Positions 26,164 to 35,354 are shown, counted from the first letter of the stretch. The stretch: DNA of 64,000 nucleotides from an uncultured Saprospiraceae bacterium (GCA_938001865.1 CALLAW010000008.1:1-64000), one strand, 5' to 3'. Notes: a model not told the origin generated them from the sequence alone. Program-made: numbers and translations.

Positions 26164-27297
26164 ATGACATTTATCTCTCATCGTATCTTCATTATTTTAC
26201 TCTTTACTCTCTGTACTCTTTCTCTTGGATTAAGTCAATTGACTTTGGATGGATCCATTAATGTAGATGGAGTCGAACGGACTTATATCCTCCACTTTCC
26301 TACTAACAATACAGAAGGGTCTACTGATCTACCGCTTGTCTTCAATCTCCATGGATATACAAGTAATGCGGCGCAGCAAGAATTCTACTCTGCAATGAAT
26401 ACCACGGCGGATAACAACAATTTTATTGTTTGCTATCCAGAAGGACTCGGTAATGCATGGAACATTGGAATCAATGGAGGATCCACTGCCGATGATGTTG
26501 GATTTATTAGCGCATTGATTGATGAGTTTGCAACTCTCTATCAGATCAATACGAATCGCGTCTACTCATGTGGTATGTCTAATGGTGGGTTCATGTCGTA
26601 TGAGTTAGCCTGTAAGGTGCCAGAGAAGTTTGCTGCGATTGCATCCGTTACCGGAAGTATGGTAAGTAATATTGATTGTGATCTCAATACATCTGGGATG
26701 CCAGTATTACAGATACATGGGACAGATGATCCGATCGTGGACTATGATGGGAGTTTTGGTATTATGCCAATAGAGGATGTGATTGAGTTTTGGGTAGACA
26801 AGAATAGTTGTGATATTGACTCAGTGACCCTAACGCCAATCCCTGATACTAATATGGATGACAATAGTACAGTAGAGCATATCATCCACTCATCGTGCCA
26901 TCGAGAGGCTAATGTCGAGCTCTTCAAGGTGATTGGAGGTGCTCACACATGGCCAGGTGCAGCACTGGTAATCGCTGCCACGAACTACGATATCAATGCA
27001 AGTGAGGAGATTTGGAAGTTTTTCAATCGCTACACGATAGATGGATCTGCCACTTCTGTAAATGAAACACAGCTCTCAGAGATTACTCTCTCACCTAATC
27101 CAGGAGATCAACAACTCCTCATTAATACCTCACAGAATATTACTGGTCCGATCACACTCCGTGATATGCATGGTAATCTTGTCCTTTCTACGCAAGACAA
27201 GCAAATCAATGTGAGTCATTTGCCATCAAGCATGTACATCCTCACTCTGACACTTGAGAGTAATATCATCACCAAAAAAGTCGTAATCCAACATTGA
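26164..27297 (+). CDS. T9SS-secreted PHB depolymerase/feruloyl-esterase-like hydrolase
   Basis: A 377-residue alpha/beta hydrolase with a signal peptide (1-24). The catalytic triad is visible: S139 in GMSNGG, an Asp in GTDDPIVDYDG (D188 or D189), and H261 in GGAHTWPG. The LpqC/PHB depolymerase family includes polyester, feruloyl and acetyl-xylan esterases; the substrate is undetermined. Residues from about 300 (EITLSPNPGDQQLLI) form a type A T9SS sorting domain, so the enzyme acts at the cell surface or outside. It is a monocistronic gene with AT-rich flanks. Confidence 0.87.
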   Translation: MTFISHRIFIILLFTLCTLSLGLSQLTLDGSINVDGVERTYILHFPTNNTEGSTDLPLVFNLHGYTSNAAQQEFYSAMNTTADNNNFIVCYPEGLGNAWNIGINGGSTADDVGFISALIDEFATLYQINTNRVYSCGMSNGGFMSYELACKVPEKFAAIASVTGSMVSNIDCDLNTSGMPVLQIHGTDDPIVDYDGSFGIMPIEDVIEFWVDKNSCDIDSVTLTPIPDTNMDDNSTVEHIIHSSCHREANVELFKVIGGAHTWPGAALVIAATNYDINASEEIWKFFNRYTIDGSATSVNETQLSEITLSPNPGDQQLLINTSQNITGPITLRDMHGNLVLSTQDKQINVSHLPSSMYILTLTLESNIITKKVVIQH

Positions 27298-27593
27298 TTT
27301 GGCCTCACATCTCCGTCATTGAATACAGTCTGCACCTGCTCGGATATCGTTGAGTAATCACCACAGCACTTATGCGGTCTCATTAAATCATAGTATGCTG
27401 ATTTAATGCTATTTATATATTATACTATTTCATTATAAATCAGTTTTGTTCGATTTGAATAGCTCTTGATTTCGACGAAAAAATTAGAGATTTTAGATTT
27501 TAACAAACATTAAGGAAAAAAATGGATGTATTTTGTGTTTACCTAAAGTGAGACACAATTAATCACAATAACTAGACTATCAATATTATAAGT

Positions 27594-29135
27594 ATGAAAC
27601 AATATCACATTTACGCAAGTATCCTCCTCATAATAGGTATTGTAGGCTGTACGCCAAAGGTGGCAGCTCCTGTCTCTGAGACAACTACGCAGCCAGTCGT
27701 AGAAGAGAGTCCAACCAACCCCAACTGCATCCAACTCGATGATCTCTCCGGTAGTAAAAAAGAAGAAGTCGAGACTGCATTTGTCCTCTACAGAGATTTC
27801 CTACCAAAGGACTCCAACAAAGAAGCTGAGATCTTATCGAGAAAACCGACAGATAAAAGTGCTATAGCAACTTGGGAGCTAGAGTACAACTCCTATCTCC
27901 AAAGTGTAGATGCGAATTATACCCAAGCCTATGAGATGTGGAAAGTTGCCTACGAGTCTGCACCTGCCGCTAATGGGTCTATCCAATATCACTTCGATGA
28001 TGGGATCAAAATATACAAATATCAATATAGCAAGGCAGATACACCTACCGAAAAAGCGGAGATCGTAGCTAAGGTAAGAGCTCTCTATGCTAAGCGGAAA
28101 GAATGCTTTGGTGATGAGGCTTACCTCAATAGTCGGGAAGGATTTGACTTATATTATTACTTTCCTGGAGAAGTGAGTGACAAAGAAATCTATACACTTT
28201 TCAAGGATAATCTAGAGATCAAAAAGGATCAAGCAGATTACTTCATCATCAATCCTATGGCTAAGATACTCTCAGATATGGCAATCGCAGGCGATCTTAG
28301 TCCCTCTGAAGCTGGTAAATATGCCAAGATCATGCACAGTGCAATAAAAAAGGCTACAACTAACTGCGTCAAAGATTGCGAAAGTTGGAAAGTAGTAGAG
28401 AGCTATGCACCAGCTAGATTAGAAAATCTTGAAGGAATCAAAGGACTCTATGACTGTAGCTACTATACCGAAAAGTACTATGCTAACTTCAAAACTGCAC
28501 CAACTGACTGTGAAACTATCAATGAAGCATACCGAAGGCTCAAGTGGGGAGGCTGTGATGACGCCAATCCGATGCTTCAAGAGATTGCTGCCGCTAAAGC
28601 TACTCACTGCAAAAAGCAAATCGTAGCTGCCTCAGAACCTGGACCATTGAGACAAGCCTATAATCTCTACGAGTCAGGAGACTATCTCGGTGCGGTGAAG
28701 GGGTTTGAAGACTTTGCTAACTCCACTACTGATGTAGACAAAAAAGCAAAATACCTCATGCTGGTCGCAAAAATCTACTATAGAGATATCAAGAAATACT
28801 CAAAAGCAAGGGCATTCGCAGAGCAAGCAGCAAGTGTCAAATCTAATTGGGGTGACCCTTATATGCTCATCGGCAAACTCTATGCATCAAGTGGTCCTCT
28901 CTGTGGACCAGGTACAGGATTTGACAGTCAAGTGGTTACATGGCCAGCTATAGATATGTGGAACAAGGCTAAGCAGGTAGACCCCTTACAAGCTGATGCT
29001 GCGAATAAACTTATCAGGACGTACACTCAATATATGCCAAGCAAAGAAGATATCTTTTCACGAACGATCAAAGAAGGATCAACTTACAAAGTAGGTTGCT
29101 GGATCAATAGAAATACAGTGGTAAGGACTCCCTAA
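27594..29135 (+). CDS. TPR-containing lipoprotein
   Basis: A 513-residue lipoprotein (lipobox IVGC, C19). It has helical repeats throughout; the C-terminal part (about 355-470, LRQAYNLYESGDYLGAVKGFEDF and KARAFAEQAASVKSNWGDPYMLIGKLYA) shows clear tetratricopeptide spacing. Several cysteines lie in the middle region (KDCESW, YDCSYY, TDCETI, GGCDD). This type is common in Bacteroidota next to surface-protein genes and is presumably a periplasmic scaffold. It lies 75 bases before the M48 protease gene on the same strand. Confidence 0.8.
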   Translation: MKQYHIYASILLIIGIVGCTPKVAAPVSETTTQPVVEESPTNPNCIQLDDLSGSKKEEVETAFVLYRDFLPKDSNKEAEILSRKPTDKSAIATWELEYNSYLQSVDANYTQAYEMWKVAYESAPAANGSIQYHFDDGIKIYKYQYSKADTPTEKAEIVAKVRALYAKRKECFGDEAYLNSREGFDLYYYFPGEVSDKEIYTLFKDNLEIKKDQADYFIINPMAKILSDMAIAGDLSPSEAGKYAKIMHSAIKKATTNCVKDCESWKVVESYAPARLENLEGIKGLYDCSYYTEKYYANFKTAPTDCETINEAYRRLKWGGCDDANPMLQEIAAAKATHCKKQIVAASEPGPLRQAYNLYESGDYLGAVKGFEDFANSTTDVDKKAKYLMLVAKIYYRDIKKYSKARAFAEQAASVKSNWGDPYMLIGKLYASSGPLCGPGTGFDSQVVTWPAIDMWNKAKQVDPLQADAANKLIRTYTQYMPSKEDIFSRTIKEGSTYKVGCWINRNTVVRTP

Positions 29136-29210
29136 CGATTGATCTTAGCACTCTAATTCAAAAACTGTACATTCAGAAAAAAAAACTCAAAACAAAAGAG
29201 ACAGACAACC

Positions 29211-30053
29211 ATGACTTACTACAGAACAGGAAGGCAACAACAACCTCCGAGCAACTATGGTCGCGGACAACGGAGAAGTGGCCGAGGTGGACAGATCAAA
29301 CTGATGCTTATCATCGGTCTCGGGTATGCAGCATTTACCCTCTTCAAGTACTTCGCTAATACTCAGGTCAATCCCGTCACTGGCGAAAAACAACACATCA
29401 GCATAACACCACATGATGAGATAGCGATCGGTCTCCAAGCGACACCACAGATGGTACAACAGCATGGAGGCATCCATCCAGACCAGAGAAGACAATCATT
29501 CCTCAAGCAAATCGGACAGAGATTACTCGGTGCTCCTAGTATCAGAGGATCAGAGTACCAGTACGACTTCCACGTACTCGCAGACCCGAGTGTTGTCAAT
29601 GCATTTGCATTGCCAGGCGGTCAAGTATTCATCACTGACGCATTGCTGAGCAGGTTGAATACCGAAGATATGGTCGCAGGCGTAGTAGGTCATGAGATTG
29701 GCCATGTGATACATCGGCATGGAGCAGAGAGGATGGCTAAGATGGATCTTACACAAGGACTCACAGGTGCAGCTGTACTTGCATCAGGCAGCCCTGATGC
29801 CGCAGGAGCAGCTCAGATGATCGGTAACCTCATCAATATGAGCTATGGTAGAGAACAGGAGCTAGAGTCGGATGAGATAGGTGTACTCTTGATGATAGAG
29901 GCTGGCTATGATCCCACAGCACTAATCTCCGTCATGGATGTCTTAGAGGATGCAAGTGGTGGCAGCAAGGTCCCAGAGTTCCAAAGTACACACCCTAGTC
30001 CAGAGAATCGAAGAGAAAAAATTCAAGAAGCAATTGACAAATATTCCAAATAA
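29211..30053 (+). CDS. M48-family zinc metalloprotease
   Basis: A 280-residue protease with a basic, Gln/Gly-rich N-terminus (1-27) and one transmembrane helix (about 30-46), anchoring a soluble M48 domain. HEIGH gives H161, E162 and H165, and the third ligand is E217 in ELESD. It resembles LoiP/BepA-type outer-envelope proteases rather than the multi-helix HtpX. It probably degrades misfolded envelope proteins. A Bax-inhibitor-1-like gene follows after 11 bases; HtpX-type proteases and BI-1 proteins both belong to membrane quality control, which makes the pairing sensible. Confidence 0.88.
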   Translation: MTYYRTGRQQQPPSNYGRGQRRSGRGGQIKLMLIIGLGYAAFTLFKYFANTQVNPVTGEKQHISITPHDEIAIGLQATPQMVQQHGGIHPDQRRQSFLKQIGQRLLGAPSIRGSEYQYDFHVLADPSVVNAFALPGGQVFITDALLSRLNTEDMVAGVVGHEIGHVIHRHGAERMAKMDLTQGLTGAAVLASGSPDAAGAAQMIGNLINMSYGREQELESDEIGVLLMIEAGYDPTALISVMDVLEDASGGSKVPEFQSTHPSPENRREKIQEAIDKYSK

Positions 30054-30064
30054 AACACATAATT

Positions 30065-30832
30065 ATGGCTAATTTTTTAAAATCCAGCAACCCCCTTATA
30101 TCTGAGAAAGCAATGGAATCAAGGTTTGAATCCTCATCCCAGAGTCTTGATACCAACAATTCGCATCTCATCGTAGAGAGTGATCAGATGACAATGCAAG
30201 GGGCAATCAATAAGACATTTACCCTACTCGGCATCTTGATGGTGACTACACTGATTAGCTATATGATGCCATCAACATTACTCTTATGGACAGGTCTTGG
30301 AGGTGGATTGATTGCTGTACTTGTTGCTAGCTTCAAGCCACATACCTCTCCGATCGCGGCTCCAGTATACGCAGCCTTCGAAGGATTATTCGTAGGAAGT
30401 GTAAGTGCTATGTTTGCATCGATGCAGGACGGTATAGTACTACAAGCAGTAAGTCTGACATTTGCAACCCTATTCAGTATGTTGATCATCTACAAGACTG
30501 GGATCATCAAGGTCACTGAGAAGTTCAAAGCAGGTGTAATGATGGCTACAGGAGCAATTATGATTATGTATCTCATCAGTATCATAGGATCATTTGCAGG
30601 ATTCCAAGTACCATATCTCCACGAAGGAGGTCTCATGGGGATCGGACTCAGTCTCGTGATCATCGGAGTAGCTGCCCTCAACCTCCTCATTGACTTTGAT
30701 GCCTTTGAGAAGGGTGTACAAGCCAAGGCACCTCAGTATATGGAATGGTTCGTCTCACTTGGATTAATAGTTACATTAGTATGGCTGTACATAGAGTTTC
30801 TCCGATTACTCTCTAAGTTACAGTCTGACTAA
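30065..30832 (+). CDS. Bax inhibitor-1 / YccA family membrane protein
   Basis: A 255-residue protein with a polar N-terminus of about 50 residues (SSNPLISEKAMESRFE) and seven transmembrane helices. The helix at SPIAAPVYAAFEGLFVGSVSAMF and the late LNLLIDFDAFEKGVQ, carrying conserved acidic residues, are characteristic of BI-1/YccA channel-like proteins. E. coli YccA modulates FtsH; others leak calcium. It is co-oriented and nearly contiguous with the M48 protease. Confidence 0.87.
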   Translation: MANFLKSSNPLISEKAMESRFESSSQSLDTNNSHLIVESDQMTMQGAINKTFTLLGILMVTTLISYMMPSTLLLWTGLGGGLIAVLVASFKPHTSPIAAPVYAAFEGLFVGSVSAMFASMQDGIVLQAVSLTFATLFSMLIIYKTGIIKVTEKFKAGVMMATGAIMIMYLISIIGSFAGFQVPYLHEGGLMGIGLSLVIIGVAALNLLIDFDAFEKGVQAKAPQYMEWFVSLGLIVTLVWLYIEFLRLLSKLQSD

Positions 30833-30873
30833 TCTATGTAGAGTACTCAGGGTATACTCCCATATTGGGCAAT

Positions 30874-30886
30874 ACTCTAGGTAAAT
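30874..30886 (+). repeat. Intergenic 13-mer repeat, copy 2
   Basis: Exact copy of actctaggtaaat, 53 bases upstream of the GIN-domain gene and on the same strand. Confidence 0.5.
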
Positions 30887-30939
30887 GCTAAACTTAATCA
30901 GCCAATCATACAGTTACTAATCTCTATAGACTCAATATT

Positions 30940-31635
30940 ATGAAGACAATAATCACCGGATGGTTACTCATACTCACTCTCTGTATCACATATGCCCAGA
31001 CAGAGACAAGATCAATAGATACATATAAAGGAATCAATGTCTCTGGAAGTATCTCCATAGAGATAAGAAAAGCAACAGTGTCCAAGGCAGAGATCACAGT
31101 ATTGAAAGGCGACATCAATCAACTAATGACCACAGTAAGCGGTGGGATATTAGATGTCCGATTTGTCAAGTCTGATAGTGACTCATGGGGAGGAGGAGCT
31201 AAAGCTAATATTGTACTCTATACTCAATCACTCAATGCAATTAGTGCATCTGCTGGAGCAACTATAGAGTCAGATGACATCTGGGACACTAAGACTCTAG
31301 ACCTCATCGCCTCGTCAGGTGCTAGGATAGCAATAGCAACTACCACTAACAAATGCAAAGCAGAATCAAGCAGTGGCGCAAAAGTAACTGTAAAAGGAAC
31401 ATCAAATAGTCTGACAACAAGTAGCTCGAGTGGTGCCTCCATCTATGCTCTAGGACTCATCGCTAATACAGTCAAGGCAAGTGCATCATCAGGTGGCAGT
31501 GTCCAAGTCAATGTAACCGAAAGTATCAAAGCGAGTGCAACAGCAGGTGGTACGATCAATTACAAAGGCAACCCAACTCAGCAAGAGATCAATAATGATA
31601 AGCACAGCGGTGGTATGATCAAGCAGATACTTTAA
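30940..31635 (+). CDS. DUF2807 (GIN domain) exported protein
   Basis: A 231-residue protein with a signal peptide (1-19, ending TYAQ) and a single DUF2807 beta-helix-like region. It opens with RSIDTYKGINVSGSISIEI and runs through repeated Ser/Ala/Gly-rich strands (ISASAGATIES, IASSGARIAIA, SSSGASIYALG, ASASSGGSVQVNV). This is the head-like fold once described as a putative autotransporter adhesin. Adhesion or surface scaffolding is possible, but the family is uncharacterised. Three 18-bp repeats start at the last base of its stop codon. Confidence 0.85.
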   Translation: MKTIITGWLLILTLCITYAQTETRSIDTYKGINVSGSISIEIRKATVSKAEITVLKGDINQLMTTVSGGILDVRFVKSDSDSWGGGAKANIVLYTQSLNAISASAGATIESDDIWDTKTLDLIASSGARIAIATTTNKCKAESSSGAKVTVKGTSNSLTTSSSSGASIYALGLIANTVKASASSGGSVQVNVTESIKASATAGGTINYKGNPTQQEINNDKHSGGMIKQIL

Positions 31636-31688
31636 TGTACTACACATATTAAATGTACTACACCAAACTAATGTACTGCACCTAAGTA
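31635..31688 (+). repeat. Three tandem 18-bp repeats
   Basis: The unit begins atgtactacac and recurs at 31635, 31653 and 31671 with exact 18-bp spacing; the third copy reads atgtactgcac. The array starts at the last A of the preceding stop codon and ends before a terminator. It could be a short slippage array or a protein-binding iteron set. Confidence 0.6.
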
Positions 31689-31715
31689 GGATCAATCATC
31701 TATCGTAATAATATA

Positions 31716-31755
31716 CAAAGGGGAGTAAGCACTTAATATGCTTACTCCCCTTTTG
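31716..31755. terminator. Bidirectional intrinsic terminator
   Basis: Perfect 15-bp arms (31717-31731 and 31739-31753; core ggggagtaagca / tgcttactcccc) with a 7-base loop, between converging genes. The T-run on the plus strand and the A residues upstream serve both directions. Confidence 0.9.
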
Positions 31756-31800
31756 TTTCTGATCAGGTAAGTCTGGTCTTGATACCTTTAGTCAGACTTA

Positions 31801-32424
31801 TTACTTCTTGAGTTTCTTATTGAGTTTTTCTTTACGTTGTAATTTGCCAGTCTTGCTATGGTCGTTAACTGTACCAAAACGATAGCCAACAGACATTCTT
31901 AGAATATAATCAAAGTTAAACGCATCAGGTTCACTGCTTGTTGAGGCGTTGATATTATTATTGGTTGGAGTCCACTTAGAAAAAATCTTATTACCAAAAC
32001 CAGCAGTAAAATCTATCAAAACACCAGCGGGAGATACGAGTTTATAACCACTAATCATTCCCATAGCTAATCTCTTTTCAATCCCTGAATCAGAAAATAA
32101 AGTTGAACCAAATTCTCTGCGTTGCATCTTGAGATAACCGCCGATGTAGATGCCATCTGCTCCCTTCTTGGAGTTTAGATAGTACTTACCAAACCCTTGA
32201 AGGCTGATCACTTTTCTCTCTGTTATCTCACGTTGCTTGTACTGAATGATGCTTTCAATACTGACATTATCGTTTAGACAAAAATCAGTACTCACTCCGA
32301 CTCCTCCGAGTATCATCTTGAGAGGTGCAGTCTTCACCTCTATGACAGGTTGGTATTCCTGTCCGAAAAGTGCGGTTGCAAATCCTGTCAACAAAATCAT
32401 AAATGCATAAATAGAATTCTTCAT
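31801..32424 (-). CDS. Outer-membrane barrel protein with basic tail (paralogue A)
   Basis: A 207-residue protein with a signal peptide (1-21, ALFGQ) and a beta-barrel body resembling DUF3575-type outer-membrane proteins (PLKMILGGVGVSTDFCLNDNVSIE, GFGKYYLNSKKGADGIYIGGYLK, FDYILRMSVGYRFG). The last 22 residues are strongly basic (KTGKLQRKEKLNKKLKK). It shares layout and motifs with the neighbouring gene upstream, so the two are old tandem paralogues. Function unknown. Confidence 0.72.
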   Translation of the reverse strand: MKNSIYAFMILLTGFATALFGQEYQPVIEVKTAPLKMILGGVGVSTDFCLNDNVSIESIIQYKQREITERKVISLQGFGKYYLNSKKGADGIYIGGYLKMQRREFGSTLFSDSGIEKRLAMGMISGYKLVSPAGVLIDFTAGFGNKIFSKWTPTNNNINASTSSEPDAFNFDYILRMSVGYRFGTVNDHSKTGKLQRKEKLNKKLKK

Positions 32425-32563
32425 AATAAATTGTTTTTACGTTATAACTAAATTACGATGTAAAGGTAGAGGACACTTTGGTTCACAAAATGAGAAAGAA
32501 GAAAATAAATTCTCACTATTTGATAATTTCTAAAGCAGTCTTTTGAATCTAAAAGGTATAGGC

Positions 32564-32594
32564 AAAAAAAAAGCAAGGATTAATATCCTTGCTT
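32564..32594 (-). terminator. Intrinsic terminator of barrel paralogue B
   Basis: Arms aagcaaggat (32571-32580) and atccttgctt (32585-32594) over a 4-base loop, with an A-run on the plus strand acting as U-run in the minus transcript. It shows that the two barrel genes are separately terminated. Confidence 0.9.
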
Positions 32595-32631
32595 CTTGAA
32601 TGAATTATCTCTGAAAAGAAATGGTTTAACC

Positions 32632-33288
32632 CTATCTTCTTTTCTTTCCTTTTGATGATTTTTTTCTTCTGTCATTATCTGATTTCATATCCTTATCCGA
32701 CCCTTTCATTGACTTGTTGCTACTACCACCAAATCTGTATCCCAATGCAAGCCTAGCTAGTAAATCAATATTTGTAAGATCTGTGAAAGCAAACTCTTCA
32801 TCAGTATCTCTGTTCTTAACAGTATCTGTGAAGGCTCTACCTCCACCAACTCCAACCTCAAATACGATTCCAGACTGACTGACAACTTTGTAACCAACTG
32901 CCAATCCAGCAGCTACTCGAGTTCTGATAAACTCATCGTTACTGATATCCGAGCTTCCTACTCCACCCTTGTATTTTAAGTATGGTCCTAAGTAGAACTT
33001 ATCTGCTCCCACTTCAGGATTGAAGTAATATTTCCCTATAGCTCTCAGTCCAAATCCAGTGAAGGAAACTTCTTCGGCGATACCTGTAAGGCCTAGATTA
33101 GTCCGACCAAAATCAACAATTGGTTCCACACCAATCTTATCAGATAGAATAAACTCACAACCAAGTACTACATCGCCACTTAGTATCACAGCAAGGGGAT
33201 TGATTTTGGGTTCAATCTGTGCATCTAGCTTGAGAGTACTAAATGCAACCACAATTAAAGGAATTAGTAAAATTTGAAGGTTTTTCAT
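32632..33288 (-). CDS. Outer-membrane barrel protein with basic tail (paralogue B)
   Basis: A 218-residue protein with a signal peptide (1-23, KLDAQ) and a barrel-like body (PLAVILSGDVVLGCEFILSD, GKYYFNPEVGADKFYLGPYLK, LLARLALGYRFGGSS). The tail of about 28 residues is Lys/Arg/Asp/Ser-rich and ends KKSSKGKKRR. The motif pairs GKYY-N-(K/E)-GAD and LGYRFG are shared with paralogue A. A soluble basic tail after the last strand could face the periplasm and bind peptidoglycan or nucleic acid; this is inference. Confidence 0.72.
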   Translation of the reverse strand: MKNLQILLIPLIVVAFSTLKLDAQIEPKINPLAVILSGDVVLGCEFILSDKIGVEPIVDFGRTNLGLTGIAEEVSFTGFGLRAIGKYYFNPEVGADKFYLGPYLKYKGGVGSSDISNDEFIRTRVAAGLAVGYKVVSQSGIVFEVGVGGGRAFTDTVKNRDTDEEFAFTDLTNIDLLARLALGYRFGGSSNKSMKGSDKDMKSDNDRRKKSSKGKKRR

Positions 33289-33500
33289 AAGTTTTAAATT
33301 TTTGTTATGATTAGTATAGCAAAGATAAAGATATATTAGTTTATCCAGAGATTTAATTAATAATTACAAATACGATTTATTCGATTAATAACTCTTATGT
33401 CAATTTCGCAATCTTCGCATAAATAAATTATAGTTTGGAAAGTTTGTTGTTTACCAAAATCTAAATATCTTGGCGTGATATTCATAAAATCAAATCAATT

Positions 33501-33950
33501 ATGTTAAAAAACCAAATACTGCTTTCTTTTCTTCTTTTAATAGGAATGACATTCTCAGCAATGGCGTTACCGACAACTGGAAAACACCTCCTGAATAAAG
33601 AGGTTGATGTCACTCTTCTTCAAAAAGCTGATATTCAATCAGTAGACCAATTCTTAGCTTTGACTCCAAAGTCTTACAAAGAACTTACAGGAGAAAGACT
33701 AACAATCAAGGAAACTATTCAGATGAAGGCTGCTCAAAAGGCTGTAGGTGAAATTACTCAACCTGTCTCTGACATTGACATTCCAAAGGGACTGTATATT
33801 GTAGCTGCCATCTTTGGATGGGGTTGGTTAGTAATGGGTCTGCTTGATGATTTCCAAGGAAACAACTGGTGGATAAACCTAATCCTAACATTACTTTGCG
33901 TGATACCAGGAGTTATCCATTCGTTTATCAAGATGGATGAGTACTACTAA
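33501..33950 (+). CDS. YqaE/Pmp3-family membrane protein with N-terminal extension
   Basis: A 149-residue protein. Residues 1-22 are a signal peptide (MALP), residues 23-95 a soluble helical segment (LTPKSYKELTGERLTIKETIQ), and 96-149 a two-helix Pmp3-like module (IPKGLYIVAAIFGWGWLVMG, then WWINLILTLLCVIPGVIHSFI). The combination of a signal peptide, a KEL-type linker and Pmp3 is seen in other Bacteroidota. Pmp3 proteins are linked to salt stress and membrane potential in yeast; the role here is unknown. Confidence 0.85.
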   Translation: MLKNQILLSFLLLIGMTFSAMALPTTGKHLLNKEVDVTLLQKADIQSVDQFLALTPKSYKELTGERLTIKETIQMKAAQKAVGEITQPVSDIDIPKGLYIVAAIFGWGWLVMGLLDDFQGNNWWINLILTLLCVIPGVIHSFIKMDEYY

Positions 33951-33976
33951 GTCTCAGTGACTTATTAAATAATAAT

Positions 33977-34016
33977 AATCTGAATTTGGCTTACAGTTAA
34001 ATTCAGATTTTTTTTT
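33977..34016 (+). terminator. Intrinsic terminator after the Pmp3-like gene
   Basis: Arms aatctgaatt (33977-33986) and aattcagatt (34000-34009) with a T-run to 34016. It ends only 11 bases before the next start codon, so the DUF2752 gene needs readthrough or a promoter overlapping the hairpin. Confidence 0.85.
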
Positions 34017-34027
34017 AAATCCAACAT

Positions 34028-34408
34028 ATGGCTAAACTCTCAAAATCTCTTGAAAGGATTTGGTTAATCATTTTGCTCGCTGTTCCTATTGTTCTTTGGA
34101 TACTTCCAGGTGACTTCTTTGACAGCGGTACTGTTGACCTTTGTCCATCTAAGCTTTTCTTTGATTTTGAATGTCTTGGATGTGGAATCACAAGAGCAGT
34201 GATGCATTTCCATAATTTTCAATACTCCGATGCTCTCTTTTATAATTATGGAGTAGTCATCGTTTACCCGATATTGATTATGATGTGGTTGATATTTGTA
34301 AAAGCGAGTCTACAAAATCTTGGTCTGAAACAAGCAAAGTATATCCCGATACTGACAAATAGAGATTGGAAAGAAAGAAGGAACAATAAAGAAAAGCATT
34401 CTACATAA
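34028..34408 (+). CDS. DUF2752 membrane protein
   Basis: A 126-residue protein with an N-terminal helix (LIILLAVPIVLWIL), the DUF2752 signature CPSKLFFDFECLGCGITRA (conserved Cys and CGxTR), and a second long helix (GVVIVYPILIMMWLIFV). The tail is basic. DUF2752 proteins are small inner-membrane proteins often found beside Pmp3/TM2 proteins, as here. Function unknown; the CxxC pair might bind metal or be redox active. Confidence 0.83.
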   Translation: MAKLSKSLERIWLIILLAVPIVLWILPGDFFDSGTVDLCPSKLFFDFECLGCGITRAVMHFHNFQYSDALFYNYGVVIVYPILIMMWLIFVKASLQNLGLKQAKYIPILTNRDWKERRNNKEKHST

Positions 34409-34570
34409 TAACTTCATGCAACTCTAAAGTAAGGACAAGGACGTTAGGCAAGGTTAAATCATTTGATTCATTTATCTTTCAAAACAAACAATAATTATGA
34501 GTCATAAAATCAACTTATTATATTCTTATTTGGTCACATTCGGTATCAACTCTACAATACTATAAAGCAT

Positions 34571-34618
34571 AAAAAAAAAGAAAGGGTTAGCTAATTGACT
34601 AGCTAACCCTTTCTTTAT
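34571..34618. terminator. Strong bidirectional terminator
   Basis: Perfect 15-bp arms at 34579-34593 and 34600-34614 with a 6-base loop (attgac), an A-run before and T-rich sequence after. It lies between converging genes and 20 bases beyond the iscA stop. Confidence 0.93.
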
Positions 34619-34634
34619 TTCTATATATATTGTA

Positions 34635-34961
34635 CTACACAGCGAAACTCTCACCGCATCCACATGTACGTGCTGCATTAGGATTGTCAAAGTAGAATCC
34701 TTTACCTTCTAGACCACCACTAAACTCCAAAGTAGTATTACAGAGATACAGAAAACTCTTCAGGTCTGTTACCACAGTGATCCCATTATCTTCAAAGACT
34801 TGGTCGTTCTCTTGGCGAGTATCATCAAAGTCTAAGTTATAAGAGAGCCCTGAGCAACCTCCGCTCGTCACGGAGACTCTCACAAAATGTGAATCAGTCA
34901 AACCACTCTTCTGTATCAGTTCAGTGATTTTTTCCTTAGCGCTATCTCCTACGAATACCAT
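34635..34961 (-). CDS. iscA: Iron-sulfur cluster assembly A-type protein
   Basis: A 108-residue A-type carrier (IscA/ErpA/HesB) that receives Fe-S clusters from the scaffold and delivers them to target enzymes. The three cluster ligands are C36 (SGGCSG) and C100 and C102 (TCGCGESF). It begins six bases after iscU and ends the iscS-iscU-iscA operon. IscA and ErpA cannot be separated from sequence alone. Confidence 0.93.
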   Translation of the reverse strand: MVFVGDSAKEKITELIQKSGLTDSHFVRVSVTSGGCSGLSYNLDFDDTRQENDQVFEDNGITVVTDLKSFLYLCNTTLEFSGGLEGKGFYFDNPNAARTCGCGESFAV

Positions 34962-34967
34962 AATGTC

Positions 34968-35354
34968 TTACAGTCCGTTTTTTGATTTATAATCAGTGAT
35001 TGCACTCTTGATTGCATCCTCTGCGAGTACTGAGCAGTGAATCTTTACAGGAGGCAAGGCTAGCTCTTCTACGATCTCCATATTATCAATTGCAAGTGCA
35101 TCATCGATACTCTTACCCTTCAACCACTCAGTAGCCAATGAAGACGAAGCGATCGCAGACCCACAGCCGAATGTCTTGAACTTAGCGTCCTTGATCATCC
35201 CTGACTCTTTATCTACTTCTATCTGGAGTCTCATCACATCACCACACTCAGGTGCTCCTACGAGACCTGTACCTACTGAGGAAGATTCTTTATCTAATGT
35301 TCCTACGTTTCTTGGGTTTTTGAAGTGGTCGATTACTTTTTCAGAATATGCCAT
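34968..35354 (-). CDS. iscU: Fe-S cluster scaffold protein IscU
   Basis: A 128-residue scaffold on which the desulfurase builds [2Fe-2S] clusters. The three cysteines are in APECGD (C37), FGCGSA (about C63) and IHCSVLAEDA (about C106), with D39 as the release aspartate. The LPPVKIHC segment is the HscA-recognised loop. It lies 74 bases after iscS. No iscR, hscA/B or fdx is present. Confidence 0.95.
   Translation of the reverse strand: MAYSEKVIDHFKNPRNVGTLDKESSSVGTGLVGAPECGDVMRLQIEVDKESGMIKDAKFKTFGCGSAIASSSLATEWLKGKSIDDALAIDNMEIVEELALPPVKIHCSVLAEDAIKSAITDYKSKNGL

Noticed and set aside
34498-34566. 22-codon frame before the iscA terminator
   Set aside because: Too short, with no features. It may be chance in an AT-rich spacer.
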